This document shows, piece after piece, positions 7,021 through 13,944 of a DNA stretch of 13,944 nucleotides. The notes below the pieces were generated by a model. The model searched no databases and was not told where the DNA came from. It saw nothing but the letters and a program-made list of their open reading frames with translations. Origin of the DNA: a candidate division CSSED10-310 bacterium (GTDB lineage Bacteria > CSSED10-310 > JAFGDC01); the NCBI GenBank assembly GCA_016932295.1, contig JAFGDC010000218.1:1-13944 (forward strand). Direction: 5' to 3'. Positions within the stretch are counted from its first letter, which is position 1; each line of letters starts with the position of its first letter. A program made the position numbers and the translations under genes.

Positions 7021-8742
7021 ATGATTACCATGGAAGTAAATGAACGAACGGTACAGGCCAAGGAAGGGGAAACCATCCTGACAGCGTTGAAACGCGCCGG
7101 CATTTCCGTCCCTACGCTGTGCTACATGGAAGGACTTCCTCCCAGCGGCGCCTGCAGGATGTGCGTGGTGGAAGTCGAGGGCATGGCCGGCCTGGTACCC
7201 AGTTGCGCCTATCCCGTTGCCGACGGCATGAAGATCAAGACCCATTCGCCCCGCGCCATAGACGCCCGCAAGACGATCATTGAACTGCTGCTGGCCGACC
7301 ACCCGGACGATTGTCTCTACTGCGCGCGCAACCGTAACTGCGAACTGCAGCGCTTGGCCGAGGAACTGGGTGTTCGGCGGCGCATGTATTTCGGCAGGCG
7401 ATCCCGCCACAAGCTGGATGTGTCCAGCCCCTCCATCGTCCGGGATCCGGAGAAATGCATCCTGTGCGGTCGCTGCGTAAGGGCGTGCGAGGAAATTCAG
7501 GGAGTCGCCGCCATCGATTTCATAGGCCGTGGCTCCAGAACCACCGTGGGCACCGCCTTCGACCAGGGTCTCAATGTCTCCTCCTGCATCAACTGCGGCC
7601 AGTGCGTCATGGTCTGCCCCACCGGCGCTCTGCGCGAGCAGCGGCAGGTCGAACAGGTGCAGGCGGCGCTGGCCGACCCACACCTGTTGGTGGTGGTCCA
7701 ACATGCGCCCAGTGTCTCCGTCTCCCTGGGCGAGCACTTCGGACTCAAGCCCGGCGTGGATATCATGGGCGCCATGACTGCAGCCCTCAGGCGACTGGGT
7801 TTCGACCGAGTCTTCGACACCGCCTTCGCCGCCGATCTCACCGTCATGGAAGAAGCATCCGAACTGGTCCACCGCATTCAGCATGGCGGCGTACTGCCCA
7901 TGATGACCAGTTGCTCGCCGGGATGGGTCAAGTTTGTGGAAGAGTTTTACCCGGACTTTATCCCGAATCTATCCACCTGCAAGAGCCCGCAGCAGATGCT
8001 TGGCGCCGTTATCAAGCGGTTCTATGCCGCCAGTGAAGGCATCGATCCTGCCAAGGTGTTCAGTGTCTCCATCATGCCCTGTACCGCCAAAAAATTCGAA
8101 GCCCAAAGACCGGAGATGAGTGAAGACGGATTGGCTGACATCGACGCGGTGCTGACCACCCGGGAACTGGCGGAAATGATCCGAATGCGGGGGCTGGATC
8201 TGCAAACCATAACGCCGGAGGGAGAAGACACGCCGTTCGGAGAACGAAGCACGGCGGGAAAACTGTTCGGCGCAACCGGGGGCGTCATGGAAGCCGCCGT
8301 TCGCACCGCCTACCATCTCATGACCGGCCGGGAAATGCAGGAATTGAAAATCAAAACGGTACGCGGACTGGCTGGAATAAAATCAGCCGGGATCGACATC
8401 GGCGACCGCACGCTCTCGGTGGCGGTGGTCAGTGGCCTGGCCAATGCCCGCCAATTGCTGGAAGACATCAAGGCAGGCAACCGGACCTATCACTTCATCG
8501 AAGTCATGACCTGCCCGGGCGGATGCATCGCTGGTGGCGGCCAACTGCTTGGTGCCGATCCGGAGGCGATCAGAAGTCGCATGAAAGCACTCTACGAAAT
8601 CGATGCCAGGGAACTGGTGCGAACCGCCCACAGCAACAGGTCGATCCATCGGCTGTACCGGGAATTTCTCGGCGAACCCCTGAGCGAAACGAGCCATCGC
8701 CTGTTGCACACCAGCTACGGCAAACGCGAGGTGGTCAAGTGA
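7021..8742 (+). CDS. hydA: [FeFe]-hydrogenase catalytic subunit, trimeric NAD-linked type
   Basis: A 573-residue enzyme for 2H+ + 2e- = H2. N-terminal [2Fe-2S] domain with Cys34, Cys45, Cys48, Cys62; a His-Cys [4Fe-4S] site His94, Cys98, Cys101, Cys107; a two-cluster ferredoxin domain with Cys146/149/152/156 and Cys189/192/195/199; then the H-cluster domain with motif L1 TSCSPGW (Cys298, Ser299), L2 MPCTAKKFEAQRPE (Cys354), L3 MTCPGGCIAGGGQ (Cys498, Cys502). The C-terminal small-subunit-like tail is fused (REFLGEPLSETSHRLLHTSY). No signal peptide or twin-arginine motif, so it is cytoplasmic. L1 has Ser where the textbook motif is TSCCPxW. The combination with HydB and HydC makes this the NAD-linked class; whether it also needs ferredoxin (bifurcation) cannot be decided from sequence alone. 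GAGGTG lies just before the ATG at 7021. Confidence 0.97.
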   Translation: MITMEVNERTVQAKEGETILTALKRAGISVPTLCYMEGLPPSGACRMCVVEVEGMAGLVPSCAYPVADGMKIKTHSPRAIDARKTIIELLLADHPDDCLYCARNRNCELQRLAEELGVRRRMYFGRRSRHKLDVSSPSIVRDPEKCILCGRCVRACEEIQGVAAIDFIGRGSRTTVGTAFDQGLNVSSCINCGQCVMVCPTGALREQRQVEQVQAALADPHLLVVVQHAPSVSVSLGEHFGLKPGVDIMGAMTAALRRLGFDRVFDTAFAADLTVMEEASELVHRIQHGGVLPMMTSCSPGWVKFVEEFYPDFIPNLSTCKSPQQMLGAVIKRFYAASEGIDPAKVFSVSIMPCTAKKFEAQRPEMSEDGLADIDAVLTTRELAEMIRMRGLDLQTITPEGEDTPFGERSTAGKLFGATGGVMEAAVRTAYHLMTGREMQELKIKTVRGLAGIKSAGIDIGDRTLSVAVVSGLANARQLLEDIKAGNRTYHFIEVMTCPGGCIAGGGQLLGADPEAIRSRMKALYEIDARELVRTAHSNRSIHRLYREFLGEPLSETSHRLLHTSYGKREVVK

Positions 8743-8936
8743 ACCCACGCCAGGCGGCCGGTATTCAGTCTTATCAGACCGACGGAATTGTAGTAGAACC
8801 CTATTCCGGCGGCGGCATCTCCAGGCCGCTCAACGGTTCGGCTTCCAGCCCGGCGCATCATCCGCGCCGACGGTTGATCAACCATGAAGAGGTGAGACAT
8901 GACCGAAAAAGATCGGACCATCCTGGTGGTCGATGA
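8739..8936 (+). CDS. Possible small GTG-start ORF overlapping the hydA stop (doubtful)
   Basis: A GTG at 8739-8741 shares bases with the hydA stop (GTGA) and has GAGG about 7 nt upstream. It opens a 65-codon frame running through the otherwise empty 156-nt gap and 38 nt into the next gene. The product would start MNPRQAAGIQSYQTDG and be rich in Arg, His, Ser and Gly, with no recognised domain. It ends out of frame inside the receiver gene. It could be a coupling leader peptide or simply open by chance in GC-rich DNA. The gap otherwise shows no promoter or terminator that I can support. Confidence 0.2.
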   Translation: MNPRQAAGIQSYQTDGIVVEPYSGGGISRPLNGSASSPAHHPRRRLINHEEVRHDRKRSDHPGGR

Positions 8937-9294
8937 CGACCCTGATTTCCTGGAACAGATCACTCTCCAGCTTCATACAGCGGGTTACCGCGTGATCTCC
9001 GCCGGAGGCCGGGAGGAAGCGGAAAAGCTGCTGGAAGACAACACCCCGGATCTGGCCGTAGTGGACCTGATGATGGAGGACATGGATGGCGGCTTCGTGC
9101 TGAGTTATCACATCAAGCGTCACAATCCCGCCATCCCGGTAATCATGGTGACCGCCGTCACCAGTGAGACAGGCCTGGAATTCGAAGGCGGACAACCTGC
9201 CCGCAGCGCCTGGATAAAAGCCGATGCCATCCTCGCCAAGCCGGTGCGCTTCGAACAACTCACCCGCGAAATAACCCGCCTGCTGAAGGACTGA
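8899..9294 (+). CDS. Single-domain response regulator (receiver only) inside the hydrogenase operon
   Basis: A 131-residue CheY-like receiver with all active-site residues: Asp12-Asp13-Asp14 (VVDDDP), phospho-acceptor Asp56 (LAVVDLMM), Thr85 (VIMVTA), Lys114 (LAKPV). There is no output domain. A segment of about 20 residues between the switch Thr and the Lys (SETGLEFEGGQPARSAWIKA) is longer than in CheY and may be a contact surface. GAGG lies 6 nt before the ATG, and its stop is 3 nt before the REC-histidine kinase start, so the two are almost certainly a pair. It sits between the hydrogenase structural genes and the maturases, which points to a hydrogenase-linked role such as sensing or tuning of H2 metabolism; the target is unknown. 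Confidence 0.88.
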   Translation: MTEKDRTILVVDDDPDFLEQITLQLHTAGYRVISAGGREEAEKLLEDNTPDLAVVDLMMEDMDGGFVLSYHIKRHNPAIPVIMVTAVTSETGLEFEGGQPARSAWIKADAILAKPVRFEQLTREITRLLKD

Positions 9295-9297
9295 ACC

Positions 9298-10449
9298 ATG
9301 GAAAAACTACGCGTCCTGGTGGTGGACGATGAACAGCCCATGCGCATGGCGGTGGCCATAGTGCTGGGACAGTTTATAATGAAAGTCAAAGATCTGGATG
9401 AAGAGTACGGCTTCGAAGTGGAGGAAGTCGGCACCGCCGAGGAAGGATTTGAACGCATCAAGCAGCGACCGCCCGACTTGCTGCTGCTCGATTACAAACT
9501 ACCCGGCATGTCAGGTCTCGACCTCCTGAAAAAACTGTCGGACGAACAGGACATGGTCATCATCATGTTCTCCGCCTATGCGTCACTCAAGACCGCCATT
9601 ACCGCCACCAAACGAGGATCTTTCGACTTCCTCGCCAAACCCTTCACTCCGGATGAACTCACCACCGCTGTCCGTTACGCCGCGCGCCACCTGTTGCTGC
9701 GCCGGCATGCCAGGAAACTGGCGCAGGAAAAACACCAGATCCGCTTTCAGTTCATCTCTGTCCTCACCCATGAGCTGAAATCACCGCTCGCCGCGGTCGA
9801 AGGCTATCTCTACATGCTCAAGGACGGCAGCGCCGGCGCCGACCCAGAAACCCAACAGCATCTTGTGGAACGATGCCTGGTAAGAGTGGAAGGCATGCGC
9901 AAACTGATCTTCGACATCCTCGATCTCACCAGGCTCGAATCCGGCAAGAAGCAGCGCGAAATCGAACCGGTCGACCTTACCGCTCAGGCCAGGCAAGCCA
10001 TCGAAACCGCCGGACCGACAGCGGCTGAACGAGGTATTACCTTCAACCTGGCTGCCCCCGATTCACTGGTCATGTCCGCTGATCGCGGTGAAATCGATAT
10101 CGTCTTCAACAACCTGGTATCCAATGCGGTCAAATACAATAAGGAAAACGGGGTCGTGTTTGTCGAATTACGACAGGATGACCATGATATGGTAGTATCG
10201 GTTCGGGACACGGGGATCGGCATGACGGACACGGAGGTCGGGAAATTGTTCAGGGAGTTCGTCAGAATAAAGAACGCCAAGACCAGAAACATCCTGGGCA
10301 GCGGCCTGGGTCTCTCCATCGTCAAGAAGATCGCCCAACTGTACGAAGGTGATGTGAGTGTCACCAGCGAGCCGGATGTGGGCAGTACTTTCACGGTGCG
10401 ATTGAATACGACCGCTGGTTTGGCACCTGAAACGGCGGAGCAGGAATAG
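9298..10449 (+). CDS. Soluble REC-histidine kinase hybrid inside the hydrogenase operon
   Basis: A 383-residue protein without membrane segments. An N-terminal receiver (about 4-125) has Asp10-Asp11, phospho-acceptor Asp65 (LLLLDYK), Ser92 (MFSAYAS) and Lys114 (LAKPF). A linker helix leads to HisKA with His158 (VLTHELKSP) and a HATPase domain with N box NNLVSN (271-276), G1 DTGIG (304-308) and G2 GSGLGL (334-339). The receiver is longer than usual between its first helix and second strand (around GQFIMKVKDLDEEYGFEV, 24-41). Its input is therefore a phosphoryl group or protein partner, not a transmembrane ligand. It may receive phosphate from another kinase and hand it to the receiver protein encoded just before it. 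AAGGA lies 7 nt before the ATG and hydE follows after 9 nt. Confidence 0.9.
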   Translation: MEKLRVLVVDDEQPMRMAVAIVLGQFIMKVKDLDEEYGFEVEEVGTAEEGFERIKQRPPDLLLLDYKLPGMSGLDLLKKLSDEQDMVIIMFSAYASLKTAITATKRGSFDFLAKPFTPDELTTAVRYAARHLLLRRHARKLAQEKHQIRFQFISVLTHELKSPLAAVEGYLYMLKDGSAGADPETQQHLVERCLVRVEGMRKLIFDILDLTRLESGKKQREIEPVDLTAQARQAIETAGPTAAERGITFNLAAPDSLVMSADRGEIDIVFNNLVSNAVKYNKENGVVFVELRQDDHDMVVSVRDTGIGMTDTEVGKLFREFVRIKNAKTRNILGSGLGLSIVKKIAQLYEGDVSVTSEPDVGSTFTVRLNTTAGLAPETAEQE

Positions 10450-10458
10450 TGAGGCGAA

Positions 10459-11553
10459 ATGAAACATTGTTGGGCCACCCGCTGCATTGACAGGACCGGC
10501 GTGGCTCACTGGCTGAGCGAATCGTCCGCCGAGCGGCTCGGAGAACTCTGGCGGGAGGCGGACAGGGTGCGTCACCGCCGCGTGGGTGACCAGGTACATT
10601 TGCGCGGGTTGGTGGAAATCTCCAATCATTGCATTCGCCAGTGCGCCTACTGCGGCCTGCGCGCCGCCAACGCGCGGGTGGTGCGCTATCGAATGACGGC
10701 TGGAGAGATCCTCGACAGCGCCGGGCAGGCACTGCGGCTCGGTTACGGCACTGTCGTCCTTCAGGCCGGTGAGGACTACGGAATCACCGCGGCATGGATG
10801 GCGGAAGTGATCAGGGCGATCAAGGGCGAGACCGGGCTGGCGGTAACCTTGAGCCTGGGCGAACGGAGGCGGGAGGAATTGGCGCTGTGGCGGGAAGCGG
10901 GCGCGGATCGCTACCTGCTGCGCTTCGAAACCTCCAACCGCCGGTTGTACGAGCGGATTCATCCGACCCCCGCCGGTCGCGACGACGACCGCTTCACCAT
11001 TCTCGCCTTTCTCCGCGCGCTCGGATACGAAACCGGCAGCGGTGTGATGGTCGGAATCCCGGGCCAGACAATCGATGACCTGGCGGAAGATATCCTCACG
11101 TTCGGCCTTCTGGATCTGGATATGATCGGTATCGGTCCGTTCATCCCGCATCCCATGACACCCCTGGCGGCCAGGCGCGAACATGACGCCAGCCAGGTGC
11201 CGGCCGATGAACTCACCACCTGCAAGTCGCTGGCTCTCACCAGAATCTTCCGTCCCCTGGCCAACATTCCCGCCACCACCGCCCTGGCTACCCTGGATCG
11301 CCATGCGGGCTGGCGCGCCGGTCTGTCCTGCGGCGCCAATGTGATCATGCCCAATCTGACCCCCGCAAAGTACCGTGCCCTGTATGAAATCTACCCTGAC
11401 AAGGCATGTATATACGATGATGTACAAAGCAACCACGACCATATTATGGAGCTGTTGGCTTCTCTTGGTCGAACACCGGGAGTAGGCCGCGGCGACTCGC
11501 CGGTATTCACTGCCCGCGCCGAAAAAGCCCGGGCCGGACAGGAGGTGCAATGA
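10459..11553 (+). CDS. hydE: [FeFe]-hydrogenase maturase HydE (radical SAM)
   Basis: A 364-residue radical-SAM protein of the BioB-like group. The cluster motif CIRQCAYC gives Cys58, Cys62, Cys65, preceded by the HydE-type stretch LRGLVEISNHC. The barrel continues with YGTVVLQAGEDYG, LSLGER, LRFETSNRRLYERIHP, VMVGIPGQT and GIGPFIPHPMTPLA; the tail CGANVIMPNLTP and DVQSNHDHIM are typical of HydE. It acts after HydG on the iron-CO-CN-cysteine species on the way to the diiron subcluster. The optional second Fe-S site near the C-terminus found in some HydE proteins is not supported: only Cys317 lies in that region. GAGG lies 4 nt before the ATG; its TGA overlaps the hydG start. Confidence 0.95.
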   Translation: MKHCWATRCIDRTGVAHWLSESSAERLGELWREADRVRHRRVGDQVHLRGLVEISNHCIRQCAYCGLRAANARVVRYRMTAGEILDSAGQALRLGYGTVVLQAGEDYGITAAWMAEVIRAIKGETGLAVTLSLGERRREELALWREAGADRYLLRFETSNRRLYERIHPTPAGRDDDRFTILAFLRALGYETGSGVMVGIPGQTIDDLAEDILTFGLLDLDMIGIGPFIPHPMTPLAARREHDASQVPADELTTCKSLALTRIFRPLANIPATTALATLDRHAGWRAGLSCGANVIMPNLTPAKYRALYEIYPDKACIYDDVQSNHDHIMELLASLGRTPGVGRGDSPVFTARAEKARAGQEVQ

Positions 11554-11555
11554 TG
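11541..11555 (+). promoter_or_regulatory. hydG ribosome site with two adjacent ATG codons
   Basis: GGAGG (11541-11545) is followed by ATGATG. The first ATG (11550) overlaps the hydE stop and is only 4 nt from GGAGG; the second (11553) is 7 nt away and better spaced. The true start may be either, changing the protein by one residue. Confidence 0.6.
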
Positions 11556-12977
11556 TGTGCCATGCCAGCCATGACACTGAGCGACAGAGCCGTCGATTTC
11601 ATCGATGACGGCCATCTACTGAAACTGCTCGGACAATCCCCGCCGGCGCCTGAATTGATAAGGGATATCCTGGCCAAGAGTCGGGACAAGCAGCCCCTGA
11701 CCATCGAAGAGACCGCCCGGCTGATTGCCGCGGATACTCCTGAGTTGACCGAGGAGATGTTCGCCACCGCACACGAGCTGAAGGAACGGGTGTACGGCAA
11801 TCGCATCGTGCTGTTCGCGCCGCTGTATATAGGCAATCTCTGCATCAATGATTGCGGGTATTGCGCCTTCCGCCGGAGCAACAAGGCCGCGGTGCGCCGA
11901 ACTCTCAGCATGCCCGAGGTGCGCGAGCAAGTGGTGACGCTCGAGGACAAGGGCCACAAACGATTGATCCTGGTATTCGGCGAACACCCCGAGTATGACG
12001 GCGCGTTCATCGCCGAGACCGTTCGGACCGTGTATGGAACCAAGCATGGCCACGGCGAGATCAGACGGGTCAATATCAATGCCGCACCGCTGGACTATGC
12101 CGGATACCGAATCGTCAAGGAAGCCGGCATCGGTACCTACCAGATTTTCCAGGAAACCTACCATCATGACACCTACGCCAAGTATCACCCGGCCGGCACC
12201 CGGAAGGGCAACTTCCTTTACCGGCTGGATGGTTTGAGCCGTGCCTTCGAGGCCGGCTGCGACGATGTGGGGATCGGCGCCCTGTTCGGACTGTTCGACT
12301 GGCGGTACGAGGTGCTTGGTCTCGTGTCTCACGCCAGGTATCTCATGGATCGCTACGGCGTGGGACCCCATACCATAAGCTTTCCGCGGCTGCGCCCGGC
12401 GCACGGCATCGATTTTGATGATACCTTTTTCGTGAACGACCATGACTTCAAGCGGCTGGTTGCCATACTCCGCCTTTCAGTGCCGTACACCGGGATGATT
12501 CTCACCGCCCGTGAGGATCCTGCACTGCGCCGCGAAGTCATGGCGTTTGGTGTTTCCCAGATCGACGCCGGCAGCCGCATCGAAATCGGCGGATACACGG
12601 AACTCGGTGACTCCCAGGTCATGGAACGGGAGCAGTTCAACCTGGGAGACATCAGATCGCTCGACACGGTCATGCGGGAACTGCTGGAAGACGGCTACAT
12701 CCCCAGTTTCTGCACGGCTTGTTACCGGTTGGGTCGCACCGGAGAGCATTTCATGGAATTCGCCATTCCGGGATTCATCAAACGGTACTGCACCCCCAAT
12801 GCCCTCAGCACCTTGAAGGAATACCTGGTGGACTATGCCGGAGAAACGACCAGGGAAGCCGGCGAGAAGGCGATCCTTACCGAACTCGCCAGGCTCGAGG
12901 ACAGCCCACTCAAGCAGAAGTTGATGGATCGACTCCACCGTCTCGAAGACAGCGACGAGCGCGACCTCTATGTCTAG
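11550..12977 (+). CDS. hydG: [FeFe]-hydrogenase maturase HydG (radical SAM tyrosine lyase)
   Basis: A 475-residue protein, normal for HydG. The radical-SAM cluster motif CINDCGYC gives Cys98, Cys102, Cys105 (in the first-ATG numbering) within APLYIGNLCINDCGYCAFRR, close to ThiH. The C-terminal extension that separates HydG from ThiH carries the auxiliary cluster site Cys388, Cys391 (SFCTACYRLG) and Cys414 (KRYCTPNALS). The enzyme splits tyrosine to p-cresol and releases CO and cyanide, which it assembles as an iron-CO-CN synthon on the auxiliary cluster. GTYQIFQETYHHDTYAKYHP and FGLFDWRYEVLGL are conserved HydG segments. It is coupled to hydE by the ATGA overlap and followed 9 nt later by the aspartase gene. 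No frameshift or missing ligand is seen. Confidence 0.97.
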   Translation: MMCAMPAMTLSDRAVDFIDDGHLLKLLGQSPPAPELIRDILAKSRDKQPLTIEETARLIAADTPELTEEMFATAHELKERVYGNRIVLFAPLYIGNLCINDCGYCAFRRSNKAAVRRTLSMPEVREQVVTLEDKGHKRLILVFGEHPEYDGAFIAETVRTVYGTKHGHGEIRRVNINAAPLDYAGYRIVKEAGIGTYQIFQETYHHDTYAKYHPAGTRKGNFLYRLDGLSRAFEAGCDDVGIGALFGLFDWRYEVLGLVSHARYLMDRYGVGPHTISFPRLRPAHGIDFDDTFFVNDHDFKRLVAILRLSVPYTGMILTAREDPALRREVMAFGVSQIDAGSRIEIGGYTELGDSQVMEREQFNLGDIRSLDTVMRELLEDGYIPSFCTACYRLGRTGEHFMEFAIPGFIKRYCTPNALSTLKEYLVDYAGETTREAGEKAILTELARLEDSPLKQKLMDRLHRLEDSDERDLYV

Positions 12978-12986
12978 GACCGGACC

Positions 12987-13944
12987 ATGAACGGGTATCG
13001 CATTGAAAAGGACCTGCTTGGTGAACTGAAGGTGCCTGACGAGGCACTGTACGGTATTCATACGGTCCGCGCCGTGGAAAACTTTCCACTCGCACGCCGG
13101 CCGGTGCCGGCATCACTGATCCATGCCTTCGGCGCGGTAAAGCTGGCTTGTGCCAGGACCAACCACGAATTGGGATTCATCGCCGCATCGGTCATCACCG
13201 CCATGGAGGCCGCCTGCCTCGAGATGATGAACGGTGCGCTGGACCGGCACATCCTCGTGGATGCGCTGCAGGGCGGCGCCGGTACGTCCACGAACATGAA
13301 TGTCAACGAGGTGCTGGCGAACCGCGCCATCCAGATCCTTGGAGGCACTCCCGGTGCGTACGGGATAGTGTCACCCGCCGCCCACGTCAATCTCCATCAA
13401 TCCACCAACGACACCTATCCCACCGCCCTCAAAATCGCCGCCATCCGCGGCCTGCGTGACCTTGAAACGGAATTGGTGGGATTGATGGAGTCATTCCAGG
13501 CTAAGGAAAAGGAGTTCGCTCACGTGGTCAAGGTGGGCCGCACCCAGTTCCAGGATGCCGTCCTCACCACCCTCGGCCGAGAGATGTCTGCCTATGCTGA
13601 AGCCATCGCCCGTGACCGCTGGCGCGTCTATAAATGCGAGGAGCGGCTGCGGGTCATTAACCTTGGCGGCACCGCCATCGGCACGGGGTTGGCGGCACCC
13701 AGGCGGTTTATCTTCCGCGCCGCCGAGTACCTGCGCGATATCACCGGCCTGGGATTGGCCCGGGCCGAGAACCTGGTGGAAGCCACCCAGAACGTGGAAG
13801 TTTTTACCGAAGTCAGCGGTATCCTCAAGGCCTGCGCCGTAAATCTGCTGAAGATATCCGGAGACCTGCGTTTGCTCTCGTCCGGACCCAGCGCCGGGTT
13901 CGGGGAAATCATGTTGCCGGCAAGACAGGCGGGTTCTTCCATCA
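12987..13944 (+). CDS. aspA: Aspartate ammonia-lyase (aspartase), N-terminal two thirds; 3' end outside window
   Basis: The frame is open from the ATG at 12987 to the window edge, 319 codons of an expected ~460-470. It belongs to the fumarase/aspartase superfamily: LGELKVPDEALYGIHTVRA, QGGAGTSTNMNVNEVLANRA, HQSTNDTYPTALKIA and KVGRTQFQDAVLTTLGREM are all present, and the third signature (GSSxMP) starts at the very edge as AGSSI. The wording GGAGTSTNMN and QSTND fits aspartase better than fumarase (GSGTQTNMN, QSSND). The reaction is L-aspartate = fumarate + ammonia. It follows hydG by 9 nt with AGGA 7 nt before the ATG, so it belongs to the operon. An aspartase gene among hydrogenase maturation genes is, as I recall, seen in other anaerobes and may supply ammonium for the azadithiolate bridge. 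Confidence 0.92.
   Translation, partial: MNGYRIEKDLLGELKVPDEALYGIHTVRAVENFPLARRPVPASLIHAFGAVKLACARTNHELGFIAASVITAMEAACLEMMNGALDRHILVDALQGGAGTSTNMNVNEVLANRAIQILGGTPGAYGIVSPAAHVNLHQSTNDTYPTALKIAAIRGLRDLETELVGLMESFQAKEKEFAHVVKVGRTQFQDAVLTTLGREMSAYAEAIARDRWRVYKCEERLRVINLGGTAIGTGLAAPRRFIFRAAEYLRDITGLGLARAENLVEATQNVEVFTEVSGILKACAVNLLKISGDLRLLSSGPSAGFGEIMLPARQAGSSI

Noticed and set aside
7000..7884. 294-codon open frame on the minus strand opposite the 5' half of hydA
   Set aside because: The plus strand encodes every cluster ligand of HydA here; the antisense product is a low-information His/Gly/Asp-rich sequence typical of shadow frames.
10168..11577. 469-codon open frame on the minus strand opposite hydE
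   Set aside because: hydE on the plus strand has all family motifs across the same span. The antisense frame has no recognisable domain and is the kind of long open frame that GC-rich codon use produces.
1..13944. CRISPR arrays, tRNA or rRNA genes, insertion sequences, transposases or attachment sites
   Set aside because: I saw no regularly spaced repeats, cloverleaf-like segments, transposase frames or flanking inverted repeats anywhere on either strand.

Overview
The window looks like a chromosomal stretch of a GC-rich anaerobic bacterium. It carries an [FeFe]-hydrogenase system of the trimeric NAD-linked (HydABC) type next to the end of an acyl-CoA dehydrogenase gene. This fits a hydrogen-evolving fermenter or syntroph, or a sulfate-reducer-like organism. 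The Rex repressor, the HydABC trimer and the many two-component proteins suggest a Desulfobacterota-like (deltaproteobacterial) host. That placement is inferred from gene content and protein style only, since no rRNA or other marker is present.

Layout. (1) Bases 1-663, plus strand: C-terminal part of an acyl-CoA dehydrogenase. (2) 747-1190, minus strand: a small stand-alone nucleotidyltransferase-fold protein. A coding-like remnant lies just upstream of it (1255-1392, minus). (3) 1423-3716, minus strand: a translationally coupled pair, a membrane-bound Cache-type/HAMP histidine kinase followed by a receiver-only response regulator. (4) 3717-3941: a divergent intergenic region with a TTGACA-17-TATACA promoter for the plus strand, several TGTTCA-type repeats including one exact Rex half-site (TTCACAA), and a TATAAT box for the kinase on the minus strand. 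(5) 3942 to the right edge, plus strand: one tightly packed gene set, rex - hydC - hydB - hydA - receiver protein - REC/histidine kinase - hydE - hydG - aspartase. Starts overlap or follow stops by 10 nt or less everywhere except after hydA, where there is a 156-nt gap. The aspartase is cut by the window edge.

How the genes fit together. HydC (NuoE-like, 2Fe-2S), HydB (NuoF-like, FMN/NADH site plus extra ferredoxin domains) and HydA (catalytic, H-cluster) form a soluble complex. It couples NADH, possibly together with reduced ferredoxin, to H2. Rex senses the NADH/NAD+ ratio, so placing it first behind a promoter with candidate Rex half-sites suggests the operon is switched on when NADH accumulates. 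HydE and HydG are the radical-SAM enzymes that build the diiron subcluster; the third maturase, HydF, is not in the window. The aspartase directly after hydG may supply ammonium, which the azadithiolate bridge of the H-cluster needs.

The least explained part is the signalling layer. There are two histidine kinases and three receiver domains around or inside the hydrogenase operon, and none carries a DNA-binding or other recognisable output domain.
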